DNA of 64,000 bases from assembly GCF_003814835.1 (NCBI RefSeq), contig NZ_RKRG01000002.1, forward strand, positions 62,001 to 126,000, in the 5' to 3' direction. The translations under genes and the position numbers were made by a program. The notes beneath the pieces were generated by a model. The model saw only the letters and a program-made list of their open reading frames with translations. It made no database searches and was not told the DNA's origin. Shown here one piece after another: positions 36,943 to 46,084 of the stretch. The DNA comes from Methanobrevibacter gottschalkii DSM 11977. GTDB taxonomy: Archaea; Methanobacteriota; Methanobacteria; Methanobacteriales; Methanobacteriaceae. How positions within the stretch are numbered: the stretch's first letter is position 1; the number at the start of each line of letters is the position of its first letter.

Positions 36943-37041
36943 GAATTAGTTAAAAATGAATTTGATAAATTTAGGATTATTCAGGATAAGCTATGCAAAT
37001 CTGATTATAATGAATTTGAAGAAAAATTGGGAAATTGCTGA
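36943..37041 (+). pseudogene. Short coding remnant, possibly RhuM family C-terminus
   Basis: A 32-codon open stretch without a start reads ELVKNEFDKFRIIQDKLCKS and ends in GNC before TGA. The FRIIQDKLCKSDYNEF part recalls the C-terminal end of RhuM-family proteins (FRVxQDK-xSDFD). It lies between cadA and the MATE gene and is too short to function. The assignment is tentative. Confidence 0.3.
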
Positions 37042-37081
37042 ATAAATAAATTTATATTTGAATAACTTTTAATATTTAGTC

Positions 37082-38452
37082 ATGTTAAGTAATGATTTGG
37101 TAAATGGTGTTGAACTGATGCTTCAAAACCCTAAAAAAGCATTAATTGAAATGTCCATACCATTGATTATTTCATTACTCATTACTAGTTTTTACAACTT
37201 GATTGATGCTGCTTGGGTTTCTGGTCTTGGTGCTGATGCACTTGCAGGTGTTGGATTTTTTACACCAATTTTCATGATTTTAGTTGGCTTTGGAAATGGA
37301 TTAGGTTCTGGAGCTGCTTTTGCATTATCCAAATATCTGGGTGGAAATAATAAACAAAAAGCGGATAATGCAGCGATTCATTCAATAATCATTGATCTAA
37401 TTGCATCATTGATTATAACTCTTGCATTATTAGTTCTATTAAATCCGATATTAAATGCGATGGGTGCGGGTCAAACTATTGGTTATGCTACTGATTATGG
37501 CATGATTATCATTTTAGGCTCTGCATTTATTATACTTTCAAATGCATTGTATGGCATTTCAAGAGGAGAAGGGGATACTACCCGTCCAATGTATGCTATA
37601 ATTGCATCAGCTATTTTAAATATGATTTTGGATCCGATTTTTATTTATAATTTAAATTTAGGTGTTAAGGGAGCCGCTATTGCAACGATTGTTTCATCAG
37701 TTTTTGTAATTTTAATTTTATTATACTGGTTTTATATTAAGGGAGATACATATTTAAAACCTAATTTAAGTAATTTTGATTTTAAAAAAGATATTTCAAT
37801 AGATATAATTAAAGTTGGAGTTCCTGCAAGCATTCAGCTTTTGAATAATGCTTTTTTTGCTGCAGTTTTCTCAGCACTCTTAACATTTGTCGGTTCAACT
37901 GATTCGGTTGCAGTCTATTCGACAGGTTGGAGGATAGTTACTATTGGAACAACACCGTTAATAGCTATTGGAACGGCCTTGATTAGTGTAATTGCAGCAA
38001 ATTATGGTGCAAAAAACTATAAAAACATTCAAATTGTTCATAGGTATGCAATGAAAGTATCAATTGCACTGGCTATTATTGTGGCTATTTTAACAAATGT
38101 ATTTGCAGGAGATATTTCCTCAGTATTTGCTTCTTCCGGAAGTAGTGTAAGAATAGCTGCAGAGCTTACAGGTTTCCTTTCATGGATTGTAATTTACTAT
38201 CCAACAATGGCTGTTGGTGTTGCTTCAACTTATGTTTTCCAGGGTATTGGTAAAGGGATTACTGCAATGTTTCAGACAATTATAAGGGAAACAGGTTTCA
38301 CAATAACTTTTGCAGTATTGTTTGCTGTAGTTTTAAATTATGGTGTATGGGGAGCATGGATGGGTATTGTTTTAGGTGAAATTGTCTCAAATAATCTTAC
38401 TATGCTTTGGGCGGATTATCTTGTTAAAAAATTAATAGATATTAGTGGTTAA
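37082..38452 (+). CDS. MATE-family multidrug efflux transporter
   Basis: The 456-residue protein has about twelve membrane spans in two halves, with the MATE pattern of a Gly/Ala-rich first helix set (SLLITSFYNLIDAAWVSGLG) and GEGDTTRPMY between halves. It exports organic cations or metabolites using Na+ or H+. A TATA element at 37051-37059 is 26 bases before the ATG, indicating leaderless transcription. Its last bases overlap the convergent nikE stop, and a near copy of its 3' end is found beside the second nikE gene. Confidence 0.9.
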   Translation: MLSNDLVNGVELMLQNPKKALIEMSIPLIISLLITSFYNLIDAAWVSGLGADALAGVGFFTPIFMILVGFGNGLGSGAAFALSKYLGGNNKQKADNAAIHSIIIDLIASLIITLALLVLLNPILNAMGAGQTIGYATDYGMIIILGSAFIILSNALYGISRGEGDTTRPMYAIIASAILNMILDPIFIYNLNLGVKGAAIATIVSSVFVILILLYWFYIKGDTYLKPNLSNFDFKKDISIDIIKVGVPASIQLLNNAFFAAVFSALLTFVGSTDSVAVYSTGWRIVTIGTTPLIAIGTALISVIAANYGAKNYKNIQIVHRYAMKVSIALAIIVAILTNVFAGDISSVFASSGSSVRIAAELTGFLSWIVIYYPTMAVGVASTYVFQGIGKGITAMFQTIIRETGFTITFAVLFAVVLNYGVWGAWMGIVLGEIVSNNLTMLWADYLVKKLIDISG

Positions 38453-39063
38453 ATTCCATTAATATCTTTTAAGTAAATTATTTCGTCGCATATTGTTTCT
38501 ACTAATGGCATGTCGTGACTTACAATTAGCATTCCCATGTTTCTTTTTTTAACGATTTCAATGACTGATGTTAGGATTTGTACTTGTGTTATCGCGTCTA
38601 GCATTGTGGTCATTTCATCGGCTATTATGAATTGTGTTTTTGGGTTTAATGCCCTTAACACGGAGAATCTTTGCAGTTCTCCTCCAGACAGTTCTTGTGG
38701 AAATCTTGTCAGCCATGTCTTTTGAATTCCAAATTCTTTTAAGAGGTTATCGTCCGGCATCCATGATTCTTCTAGAATGTGGTTCATTTTCCATTTAGGG
38801 TTCATTACTTTTTCCGGATGTTGGAAAATTAATTGCACAGGGCAAAATTCTTTTTTAGGTAGTTCTTTACCGTCTAATGTGACTGCACCCTCAAAATTAT
38901 TTGTGTATCCTGAGAGGATTTTGCATAGTGTTGATTTTCCGCTTCCGCTGTCTCCGACTAATGCGGTGATTTTGGTGTTGTCGATGCATATGTCTATATC
39001 TTTCAATATGTATTTTTTAGTTGAAGGATATTTAAATGAAATATTGCTTCCTTTAAGTTCCAT
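38449..39063 (-). CDS. nikE: Nickel/peptide ABC transporter ATPase, NikE-like (copy 1)
   Basis: This 204-residue ATPase is shorter than usual NikE/DppF proteins (about 250-330), lacking the C-terminal extension. Walker A is GDSGSGKST, the signature LSGGELQR and Walker B IIADEMT. It works with the NikD-like ATPase encoded just upstream (11-base overlap) to energise import. A copy differing mainly in one short patch lies at 46085-46699. Nickel is favoured as substrate because methanogens need it for coenzyme F430 and hydrogenases, but peptides cannot be excluded. Confidence 0.75.
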   Translation of the reverse strand: MELKGSNISFKYPSTKKYILKDIDICIDNTKITALVGDSGSGKSTLCKILSGYTNNFEGAVTLDGKELPKKEFCPVQLIFQHPEKVMNPKWKMNHILEESWMPDDNLLKEFGIQKTWLTRFPQELSGGELQRFSVLRALNPKTQFIIADEMTTMLDAITQVQILTSVIEIVKKRNMGMLIVSHDMPLVETICDEIIYLKDINGI

Positions 39064-40012
39064 TTTTTAGACCTCCTTCATATTTAAAACATCTGACTTT
39101 TTTGTTTCCAAGGTCTGTCAGTTCCGGTCTTTCTTCTTTGCATATTCCCATACGCATTTCGCATCTGTCATAATATGGACATCCTTTAGGGATTTCCCCA
39201 TGCAATGGTTGGTGTCCTTCTGTCAGTTCAAACCCGTTTGCAGGTAATGCTTTGTATAGTGCTTTTGTGTAGGGGTGTAGGAGGTTTTCTCCGTTTCCTG
39301 AGAAGTCTTTGTTTTCTGCAATTTCTATTACGTATCCTGAATAGAATATTCCGATTCTATCAGCTACTTCTAATGCTGCATGAATGTCATGTGTAATTAG
39401 CAATACTCCTACTCCATCTTCTTTCATATGCTTGAAATGATTTAATGTTTCTTTGACTGTTTTTTGATCTAATCCTGGTGTTGGTTCGTCTGCTACTACT
39501 AGTTTTGGATTGGATAGTAGTGCTGTTGATACAAGTACTCTTCTTGCCATTCCTCCGGAAAGTTGAAAGGGGTACATGTCATCTACTTCAGGACCTAGAT
39601 TGTAATGTTCAAAAATTTCTCTTTGTTTCTGTTTCTTTTCCTTTTTCTCAGCATCATCTTTAGTTTCACCAATTGCTTGATCTGAAATCTTCATCAAAGG
39701 GTCTAGGAAGTTTACTGATTGTGGAATAAGTGCTATTTCTTTTCCACGGATTTCTTCTTTATCTTTTTGTGATAATTCTTTTCCTTTGTATTTTATTGTC
39801 CCATTTAAATTTGCATTTTCTGGTAAAATTCCGAATATCGCATGTGCGAGCAAACTTTTTCCAGATCCGCTTGAACCTAGAATGGCTAGTATTTCTCCTT
39901 CAAATACATCTAAAGTTAGGTCTGTAATAACTTTCAGATCTCTTTGATTCAAACCTTGCGTATATTGAATAAATGAAATTGATACATTTTCTACATCTAA
40001 TAATTTCTCCAT
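39053..40012 (-). CDS. nikD: Nickel/peptide ABC transporter ATPase, NikD-like (copy 1)
   Basis: The 319-residue ATPase has Walker A GSSGSGKSL, signature LSGGMARR and Walker B LVVADEP. It also has the C-terminal oligopeptide-type extension with four cysteines (CPYYDRCEMRMGIC and a later C in KKVRCFK) that binds an Fe-S cluster in related proteins. It starts 9 bases after nikC and overlaps nikE. The near-identical copy at 46689-47648 differs chiefly around residues 113-125. Confidence 0.78.
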   Translation of the reverse strand: MEKLLDVENVSISFIQYTQGLNQRDLKVITDLTLDVFEGEILAILGSSGSGKSLLAHAIFGILPENANLNGTIKYKGKELSQKDKEEIRGKEIALIPQSVNFLDPLMKISDQAIGETKDDAEKKEKKQKQREIFEHYNLGPEVDDMYPFQLSGGMARRVLVSTALLSNPKLVVADEPTPGLDQKTVKETLNHFKHMKEDGVGVLLITHDIHAALEVADRIGIFYSGYVIEIAENKDFSGNGENLLHPYTKALYKALPANGFELTEGHQPLHGEIPKGCPYYDRCEMRMGICKEERPELTDLGNKKVRCFKYEGGLKNGT

Positions 40013-40021
40013 GATATCACC

Positions 40022-40885
40022 TTATTCATTTGCACTTGTAGGATCAAGTATCTTTTTAATGTTTTCTCCAGCGATATCGAATAATAATACTAAGATTAAT
40101 AAAGCGAGTCCTGGGAATAATGCTAACCACCAGTTACCTGTTGCAAGATATTTCATTGATTCAGATAGGATAATACCAATTGCAGGTTCATGAGGTGCTA
40201 ATCCGAAACCGAGGAATGTTACACTAGCTTCGTGCATAATTGCATGTGGAAATATTAATATGGTTCCAACTATGATTTGAGTAATTACTAAAGGCAATAT
40301 ATGCTTTCTTGCAATCCAAAATTTAGATTTTCCGAATTGTTCAGATAGTTTAACATAATCTGATGTTTTTATTTGTTTAATTTCTGCTCTTAATACTCTT
40401 GTGAGTGTGGTCCAGTGAGTAAGTGCTACTCCAACAGTTACACCAAATGCTCCACCACCTAATGAGATTGATATTAAAATGATAAGTAAAATATGTGGTA
40501 TTGATAAAAATAAATCCACTATCCATGCGACAAATGAATCAAATTTTTTATTAATGCTGCATACAAAGGATAAAATAATTGCAATTAAACTACTTAATAT
40601 TGATGCTCCGGCACCAATCTGAACACTTAATCCTAATCCTTTCAAAGTACGTATAAACATATCTCTACCTAACCAATCAGTACCAAATAAATGTTCAAAT
40701 GAAGGAGGTAAATTCATTGCACTAAAATTAGTTGTTATGTCTGTAGAATTAATTAATAAACTTGTTATCATAACAATTATTAATAAAGATACAGTAAGAC
40801 CAATTGTTAACAATGTCTTTGTTCTTAAATTCATTTTTGAAATTGGACTATAAATGCTTTTATTTGAATTATTCATCTTCTTCAC
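40022..40885 (-). CDS. nikC: Nickel/peptide ABC permease, NikC-like (system 1)
   Basis: A 287-residue inner-membrane permease of the DppC/NikC type. It has one N-terminal helix, a loop containing the family motif LFGTDWLGRDMF, then five helices with the ATPase-coupling loop (EQFGKSKFWIARKHILP). It overlaps nikB by 17 bases. Its counterpart in system 2 is at 52031. Confidence 0.8.
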   Translation of the reverse strand: MKKMNNSNKSIYSPISKMNLRTKTLLTIGLTVSLLIIVMITSLLINSTDITTNFSAMNLPPSFEHLFGTDWLGRDMFIRTLKGLGLSVQIGAGASILSSLIAIILSFVCSINKKFDSFVAWIVDLFLSIPHILLIILISISLGGGAFGVTVGVALTHWTTLTRVLRAEIKQIKTSDYVKLSEQFGKSKFWIARKHILPLVITQIIVGTILIFPHAIMHEASVTFLGFGLAPHEPAIGIILSESMKYLATGNWWLALFPGLALLILVLLFDIAGENIKKILDPTSANE

Positions 40886-41864
40886 CTTCTCTAATTCTTG
40901 GATCTACGAAGTTATAGAGGATATCTGCTATTAAATTTCCACAATAAACGAATATTGCACTAAAAATTACAATTCCTAAAAGAAGAGGCACATCACTTTT
41001 TAATCCAGCGGATACTGCTGCTTGTCCAATTCCAGGATATGTAAATATTTGTTCTACAAGTACAGCACCTCCAAATAATTCTGAAAATCCTAAAAATTGG
41101 ATTGTTATTGCTGGGAGTAGAATATTTCTTATTCCATGTCTTTTAATTAAATTCCAACCACTTTCTCCTCTTGCTTTTGCAAACAAGAAATAATCACTAT
41201 TCATCACTTCAATTAATTTATCACGGGTATATAAAGTAATTGAGGCTATTCCAACGACACTTAATGTAATCATAGGGAGAATTAATCTGTGTAACCATTC
41301 CCAAATAGATACATTTTCACTTAATGTTCCGATGGGTACTCCTAATCCGGTTGGGAACCAACCAAGATATACGCTAAATATCATGAGGAAAAGTAATGCA
41401 ATCCAAAAAGTTGGTGCAGATTGTAAAATATAACAATATACTTTTATTGCTTTATCAATAATGGTATCTTTTTTAAATCCTGCTATTGTTCCTAATATGA
41501 ATCCTAAAAGTCCTGAAAATAGCCATGAAGTTAACATTAATACTAAAGATGCAATAAATCTTTCTTTAATAACATCAATAACAGGCATTCTGAAAATTAA
41601 TGATGTTCCAAAATCGCCTTGCACTATTTTTCCTAACCAACTAATTACTTTTGTTGTTATGGGTTCATTCACCCCCCAATATGCCTCTAAAATAGCTATT
41701 TTTTCAGAAGAAACTGATCCAAGAGCACTAATATATGTTTTTACGGGATTTATAGGGGACATGTCAATTAGTATAAAACTTAATATTATAACAAATATGA
41801 GTAATATTATAAATCTAATAATTTTCTTACCTAAAAATTTTAAAATCTTTTCATTTTTTAACAT
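40869..41864 (-). CDS. nikB: Nickel/peptide ABC permease, NikB-like (system 1)
   Basis: A 331-residue DppB/NikB-type permease with six membrane spans, the opening motif FILIDMSPINPVKTYI and the coupling loop KARGESGWNLIKRHGIRN. It follows the binding-protein gene by 65 bases containing a strong hairpin, and overlaps nikC. The equivalent gene of system 2 starts at 51049. Confidence 0.8.
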   Translation of the reverse strand: MLKNEKILKFLGKKIIRFIILLIFVIILSFILIDMSPINPVKTYISALGSVSSEKIAILEAYWGVNEPITTKVISWLGKIVQGDFGTSLIFRMPVIDVIKERFIASLVLMLTSWLFSGLLGFILGTIAGFKKDTIIDKAIKVYCYILQSAPTFWIALLFLMIFSVYLGWFPTGLGVPIGTLSENVSIWEWLHRLILPMITLSVVGIASITLYTRDKLIEVMNSDYFLFAKARGESGWNLIKRHGIRNILLPAITIQFLGFSELFGGAVLVEQIFTYPGIGQAAVSAGLKSDVPLLLGIVIFSAIFVYCGNLIADILYNFVDPRIREGEEDE

Positions 41865-41901
41865 AAATACACTCCTATTTTAAATAAAAATGAAAAAAAG
41901 T

Positions 41902-41924
41902 AGTTGAATTATAATAATTCAACT
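41902..41924. terminator. Intercistronic hairpin between nikA and nikB
   Basis: AGTTGAATTAT and ATAATTCAACT form an 11-bp perfect stem around a single base, with a T-rich run after it on both strands. Placed directly after the binding-protein stop codon in the transcription direction, it could cause partial termination and so yield more binding protein than permease. Confidence 0.5.
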
Positions 41925-41929
41925 TTTTT

Positions 41930-43558
41930 TTAATTTGTAGCATTAATTGGAGATATACGAGTCCAATCGTAGATGTTTCCGAATAAGTCTCCACCATGAG
42001 GTTGTAATTTGAATGTATCTTTGGAAATATCTAAACTATCATCTACAAAGTATGTGTATTTGATTTCGCTTATCCATAACCATGCTGCATCACCTTTTGG
42101 TGAAATGCCTGTTTGACCATCCCATGAAACTGCAGACCAGTCAGCATATGATTGTTCACGTGGTTCAGACATTGCTTTATCAATATGTGAATCTACAGCA
42201 CTGTTATTTACAAGTGATGGGTTGTTGTATCCAATACCTGCTTGATTACTATAGTATTCTCCGTACATTACATAAGGATCAGTAGAACCGAATCCCCATA
42301 CAACTGGTTCACTAAATTTGATTTTATCTATTTCATCCCAATTAGAACCTGTTGCATTTATTTCAATACCAAATTCTTTTGCTTGTTCTGAAACTGCTAC
42401 TGCAATTGCTTGTCTTTCCGGTGCATCTGATGAGTAGTATAGGTTAAATGATGCTTTCTTACCATCTTTTTCTACTATTCCATCACCATCTGTATCTTTC
42501 CATCCACCTTTCTTCAAGAAATCTTTAGCTTTGTCAATATCTGCATCTTTGATAGTGGAATCATTATTGTACCATGGTAAGAAATGAGCGATACCATCGT
42601 AGTTAGGTACGCCGGCACCGTTTAATGCACCTTTACATATGTCTTCTCTGTTAATACCATAGTTTAATGCTAACCTGATTGATTTATCTGCAGTCACATT
42701 ATTTCCTAATGCTATGCCATCTTCATTAGTTTCACCAGTATTGTTTTTCATTGGTAATGAAATGCCTCTCACATCATTTGATTCGGATAAAAATGAGTGG
42801 TAACCATCTATTGTTTCATTTGCGTAAGATAATGGTACTGCTGCAATATCTAATTCATGATTTTTAGCTGCATTAAATGAAGCTTCATTTTTTTGGAATG
42901 ATATTGTCAATTTATCAAATTTTGGTTGTTTTCCATAATAGTTTGGATTTTTCTCAAAGATTACTTGTTGACCTTTATCCCATTGTGCAAGTTTGAATGG
43001 TCCAGATCCTATTGGGTTACTTCCATAAGTATTATTGTCATATGAATCTGAAGGTACGATACCTACATGTAACAGTTTGTCTGTAAATGTTGAATCTGGT
43101 TTATTTAACTTGAATTTAATAGTGGTTTTATTAATTGCACTTACATTATCTAAACTACTTAAATCAATTGTATTTCCAGTACTTTTTGCTTGATTATATG
43201 AAAATGCTACATCTTCAGCATCTAATGTTGTGTTGTCAGTAAATTTAACTCCATCTCTGATATTTACAGTATATTCAGTAAAGTTATTATTAGAAGACCA
43301 ACTTGTAGCTAAATCATTGTCATAGGTCATATTTCTATTCATTTTCATCAAAGTTGATTGAATTAATGGTTCTCCACGGTCTCCCCAACCATACATCGGG
43401 TCGTAACCTGTTTCTGGTTCACTGCCATGTACAAAAGCAGAAACTACTAATTCATTATCTGCTCTTGTACTGGTATTTCCTCCACTCATAAAAAGAGTTC
43501 CACCAATAATTGCAATTAAAATTAATACTATTATTCCTATAATGTATTTTTGTTCCAT
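41930..43558 (-). CDS. nikA: Nickel/peptide ABC substrate-binding protein, NikA-like (1)
   Basis: The 542-residue family 5 solute-binding protein has an N-terminal membrane anchor (residues 5-25), so it is probably tethered outside the cell. Family motifs include GVKFTDNTTLDAEDVAFSY and NPIGSGPF. An Asp-rich loop, DTDGDGIVEKDGK near residue 357, resembles a calcium-binding EF-hand loop and is shared by all three paralogs here. GGAGAA precedes the ATG. It heads the complete system 1 operon nikABCDE. Confidence 0.78.
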   Translation of the reverse strand: MEQKYIIGIIVLILIAIIGGTLFMSGGNTSTRADNELVVSAFVHGSEPETGYDPMYGWGDRGEPLIQSTLMKMNRNMTYDNDLATSWSSNNNFTEYTVNIRDGVKFTDNTTLDAEDVAFSYNQAKSTGNTIDLSSLDNVSAINKTTIKFKLNKPDSTFTDKLLHVGIVPSDSYDNNTYGSNPIGSGPFKLAQWDKGQQVIFEKNPNYYGKQPKFDKLTISFQKNEASFNAAKNHELDIAAVPLSYANETIDGYHSFLSESNDVRGISLPMKNNTGETNEDGIALGNNVTADKSIRLALNYGINREDICKGALNGAGVPNYDGIAHFLPWYNNDSTIKDADIDKAKDFLKKGGWKDTDGDGIVEKDGKKASFNLYYSSDAPERQAIAVAVSEQAKEFGIEINATGSNWDEIDKIKFSEPVVWGFGSTDPYVMYGEYYSNQAGIGYNNPSLVNNSAVDSHIDKAMSEPREQSYADWSAVSWDGQTGISPKGDAAWLWISEIKYTYFVDDSLDISKDTFKLQPHGGDLFGNIYDWTRISPINATN

Positions 43559-43587
43559 TATTTTCGTTCTCCAATTTATTAATAATT

Positions 43588-43645
43588 AATTTAATTGTCA
43601 AATTTTTCTCAATATTTTTGAATAAAAAATCATGACAATTAAATT
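43588..43645. promoter_or_regulatory. 13-bp inverted repeat upstream of nikA (1)
   Basis: AATTTAATTGTCA (43588-43600) and TGACAATTAAATT (43633-43645) are exact complements 32 bases apart, 30-87 bases upstream of the nikA start. A shorter version, TAATTGT and ACAATTA at 45374 and 45418, precedes the second binding-protein gene at nearly the same spacing. It could be a regulator site or an RNA stem in the leader. Confidence 0.4.
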
Positions 43646-43723
43646 TTATTTATTATATTATTAATATTTAAATCTTATTGAATAATTTTAAAATAATATT
43701 TAATCAATAAAAATTTAAAAAAT

Positions 43724-45343
43724 TTATTTTTCAATTGAAGATACGCGTGACCAATCATATATGTTTCCGAAGATATCTCCTCCGTGAGGTTGTATAAGTT
43801 CGGTATTGTTGGATATGTCTAAACTTTCATCTACGAAATATCCGTATTTAATTTCTCCAACCCATAACCATGCTGCATCACCTTTAGGTGAAATACCAGT
43901 TTGACCATCCCATGATACAGCAGACCATTCTGCATATGATGATTCACGATCAGATTTCATAGCATTATCAATATGCTTATCTACAGCACTATTGTTAATA
44001 AGTGCTGGATTATTATATCCGACAGTTGCTTGGTCACTGTAGTATTCGGACCACATTGTTGACGGGTCAGTTGAACCGAATCCCCATACGACTGGGTCAG
44101 TATTTTTAATTTTATCCATTTCATCCCAGTTTGAACCAGTTGCATTAACTTCAATACCAAATTCTTTGGCTTCTTCAGCAATAGTAACTGCAATAGCTTG
44201 TCTTTCAGGTGCATTTGATGAGTAATATACATTTATTGATGCTTTCTTACCATCTTTTTCCACTATTCCATCGCCATCAGTATCTTTCCATCCACCTTTT
44301 TTCAAGATGTCTTTAGCTTTATCAACATCACCATCATCAATTGCAGATTCATTATTTGCCCATGGCAATAAATGAGCGATACCATCGTAGTTTGGCACTC
44401 CTATACCATTTAATGCTCCTTTACATATTGCGGTTCTATTAACACCATAATTTAAAGCTTCTCTTATTGATTTGTCTGCAGTAATGTTGTTGCCTATTGG
44501 ATTTCCATCTTCGCTTAATTTACCGGTATTGTTCTGTACTGGTAATGAAAGTCCTCTTACATCAATGGTATCCATGAGGTGCATATTGTATCCATCTACA
44601 GTTTCATTTGCATAAGACAATGGTACTGCAGCTATATCTACTTCTTTATTTTTAGCAGCATTGAATGCAGCTTCATTTTGTTCGAATAAAATTGTTAATT
44701 TATCGAATTTTATCTCTTTTCCATAGTAATCTGGGTTTTTCTCTAAGATTACTTGTTGGCCTTTGTCCCATTGTACGAATTTAAATGGTCCGGATCCTAT
44801 TGGATTTGCACCATAGGTTTCATTGTTGTATGAATCAGATGGCACAATACCAATGTATGCAAATTTATCTACGAAAGTGGAATCTGGTCTGTTTAATTCA
44901 AATTTAATAGTTTGTTTGTCTACTGCAGTTGCATTTTCCATACTACTTAAATCTAAGCTTGCTCCACTTTTTTTAGCTTCGTTGTATGTGAATGCTACAT
45001 CTTCTGCATCTAAAGTAGTGTTGTCTGTGAATTTAACATCGTCCCTGATTTTTACTGTATATTCTGTAAAATCACTATTTGCTTCCCAGCTTTTAGCTAA
45101 ATCATTTTCATATTCCATTCCTCTTGTCATTTTTAACAAAGTGGACTGGATTAAGGGTTCTGAGTAGTAGTTCCATCCAAGTATTGGATCAAAACCAGCT
45201 TCTGGTTCTCCACCATGACTGTAAGCCGCCACTATAAGCTCATTGTCTGCTCGTTCAGTAGATGGGCCTCCGATTAGGATAGCTCCACCAACAATTGCAA
45301 TTAAAATAACTGCGATTATTCCTATAATGTATTTTTGTTCCAT
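43724..45343 (-). CDS. nikA: Nickel/peptide ABC substrate-binding protein, NikA-like (2)
   Basis: A 539-residue paralog closely similar to the protein encoded just downstream, with the same N-terminal anchor, NPIGSGPF, and DTDGDGIVEKDGK loop. The start at 45343 is set by GGAGAA 9 bases upstream; the frame stays open to 45421 but without support. It has no permease genes of its own and could feed substrate to system 1. The two tandem genes probably arose by duplication. Confidence 0.75.
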   Translation of the reverse strand: MEQKYIIGIIAVILIAIVGGAILIGGPSTERADNELIVAAYSHGGEPEAGFDPILGWNYYSEPLIQSTLLKMTRGMEYENDLAKSWEANSDFTEYTVKIRDDVKFTDNTTLDAEDVAFTYNEAKKSGASLDLSSMENATAVDKQTIKFELNRPDSTFVDKFAYIGIVPSDSYNNETYGANPIGSGPFKFVQWDKGQQVILEKNPDYYGKEIKFDKLTILFEQNEAAFNAAKNKEVDIAAVPLSYANETVDGYNMHLMDTIDVRGLSLPVQNNTGKLSEDGNPIGNNITADKSIREALNYGVNRTAICKGALNGIGVPNYDGIAHLLPWANNESAIDDGDVDKAKDILKKGGWKDTDGDGIVEKDGKKASINVYYSSNAPERQAIAVTIAEEAKEFGIEVNATGSNWDEMDKIKNTDPVVWGFGSTDPSTMWSEYYSDQATVGYNNPALINNSAVDKHIDNAMKSDRESSYAEWSAVSWDGQTGISPKGDAAWLWVGEIKYGYFVDESLDISNNTELIQPHGGDIFGNIYDWSRVSSIEK

Positions 45344-45478
45344 TATGCTTGTTCTCCAATTTTTTAATAATTGTAATTGTCTTACTTTTTTTAGTGTAAA
45401 TAATAAAAAAAATAATAACAATTAAGTATAATTTATTATTATATCATTATTTAAATTTTATTAAATAATATAAAAAAA

Positions 45479-45518
45479 GTATTACTAATCTTTTATTTAC
45501 TTATATAATAAGTAATAA
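45479..45518. promoter_or_regulatory. GTATTAC box pair at the nikA (2) promoter
   Basis: GTATTAC at 45479 and GTAATAA at 45512 (starts 33 bp apart). On the minus strand the inner box reads TTAGTAATAC directly followed by TTTTTTTATA, i.e. next to the presumed TATA box of nikA (2). Matching pairs occur at 47736 and 49304, all in this transporter cluster. Confidence 0.5.
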
Positions 45519-45823
45519 TATTTTAGGAAAATAAAGTTCAATTGATAAACTGCTTTGCCATTTTTATGAGCATTTTTTCGATTTGATGTGTAATATAAAA
45601 GCAAATTCTATGAAAAATATTCTTTATTTTACAATTGAAGTTTTATTCATGTTTATTGATAATTAATTTTTGAGTTTGACAGATATTATTGAGTGAAAAA
45701 TAATGATTTTTATTTTTATGATTATTGTGTATTAAAATTGAAAAATTAAGCAGTTTTAATCAGATTCAATAAATTCAATATTTGGTTTAAACTTATTATA
45801 AAGATTTATTTTGATTATATTTA

Positions 45824-45997
45824 GGCACTTTCAAAAACTTGTGTGATTTAAATATCTGCAAGTTTTTTATTCAAAACATTTTCTTAATATTTTGGAGTTA
45901 TTTTTATAATTTAAAGCTAATTAATCCGTTATTTTGAAAAATTTAAATGAATTGATTAACCGAAAAATTAGTTATCACACAAGTTTTTGAAATAGCC
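45824..45997. mobile_element. 174-bp MITE-like element with 24-bp terminal inverted repeats
   Basis: The ends GGCACTTTCAAAAACTTGTG and, on the opposite strand, GGCTATTTCAAAAACTTGTG continue to GTGTGAT and match in all but two of 24 positions. Flanks TATATTTA (45816-45823) and TATATTTC (45998-46005) look like an 8-bp target duplication with one mismatch. No open frame is inside, so it would be moved in trans. The 8-bp duplication would fit ISM1, the insertion sequence known from M. smithii, but I could not compare its ends. Confidence 0.65.
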
Positions 45998-46019
45998 TAT
46001 ATTTCAAAAAACATAAATT

Positions 46020-46037
46020 GTTAAACTGGAGTTTAAC
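46020..46037. terminator. Hairpin downstream of nikE (2)
   Basis: GTTAAACT-GG-AGTTTAAC is an 8-bp perfect stem with a 2-base loop; T runs lie close on both strands. It lies about 48 bases past the nikE (2) stop and may terminate that message. Confidence 0.4.
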
Positions 46038-46084
46038 GTATTTTTTGTGTATTATTCGATTATAAAATTAATTGATATTAGTGG

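Larger units (their letters stand above)
45344..46084. other. Intergenic region upstream of nikA (2) and downstream of nikE (2)
   Basis: 740 bases without a gene. It contains the nikA (2) promoter with a TATA-like run near 45465, the GTATTAC/GTAATAA box pair at 45479-45518, a 174-bp inverted-repeat element (45824-45997), a hairpin at 46020-46037, and from about 46059 a copy of the last codons of the MATE gene. The stretch 45530-45815 shows nothing I can identify. Confidence 0.7.

Noticed and set aside
39205-39396. Plus-strand frames opposite the nikD copies, and their counterparts at 46841-47563
   Set aside because: They recur in both copies only because the DNA is duplicated, and their Leu/Val/Phe-rich translations reflect antisense of nikD.
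45530-45815. Possible small gene or ncRNA in the long nik intergenic gap
   Set aside because: No coding-like frame, no stable structure and no clear promoter beyond the one for nikA (2).
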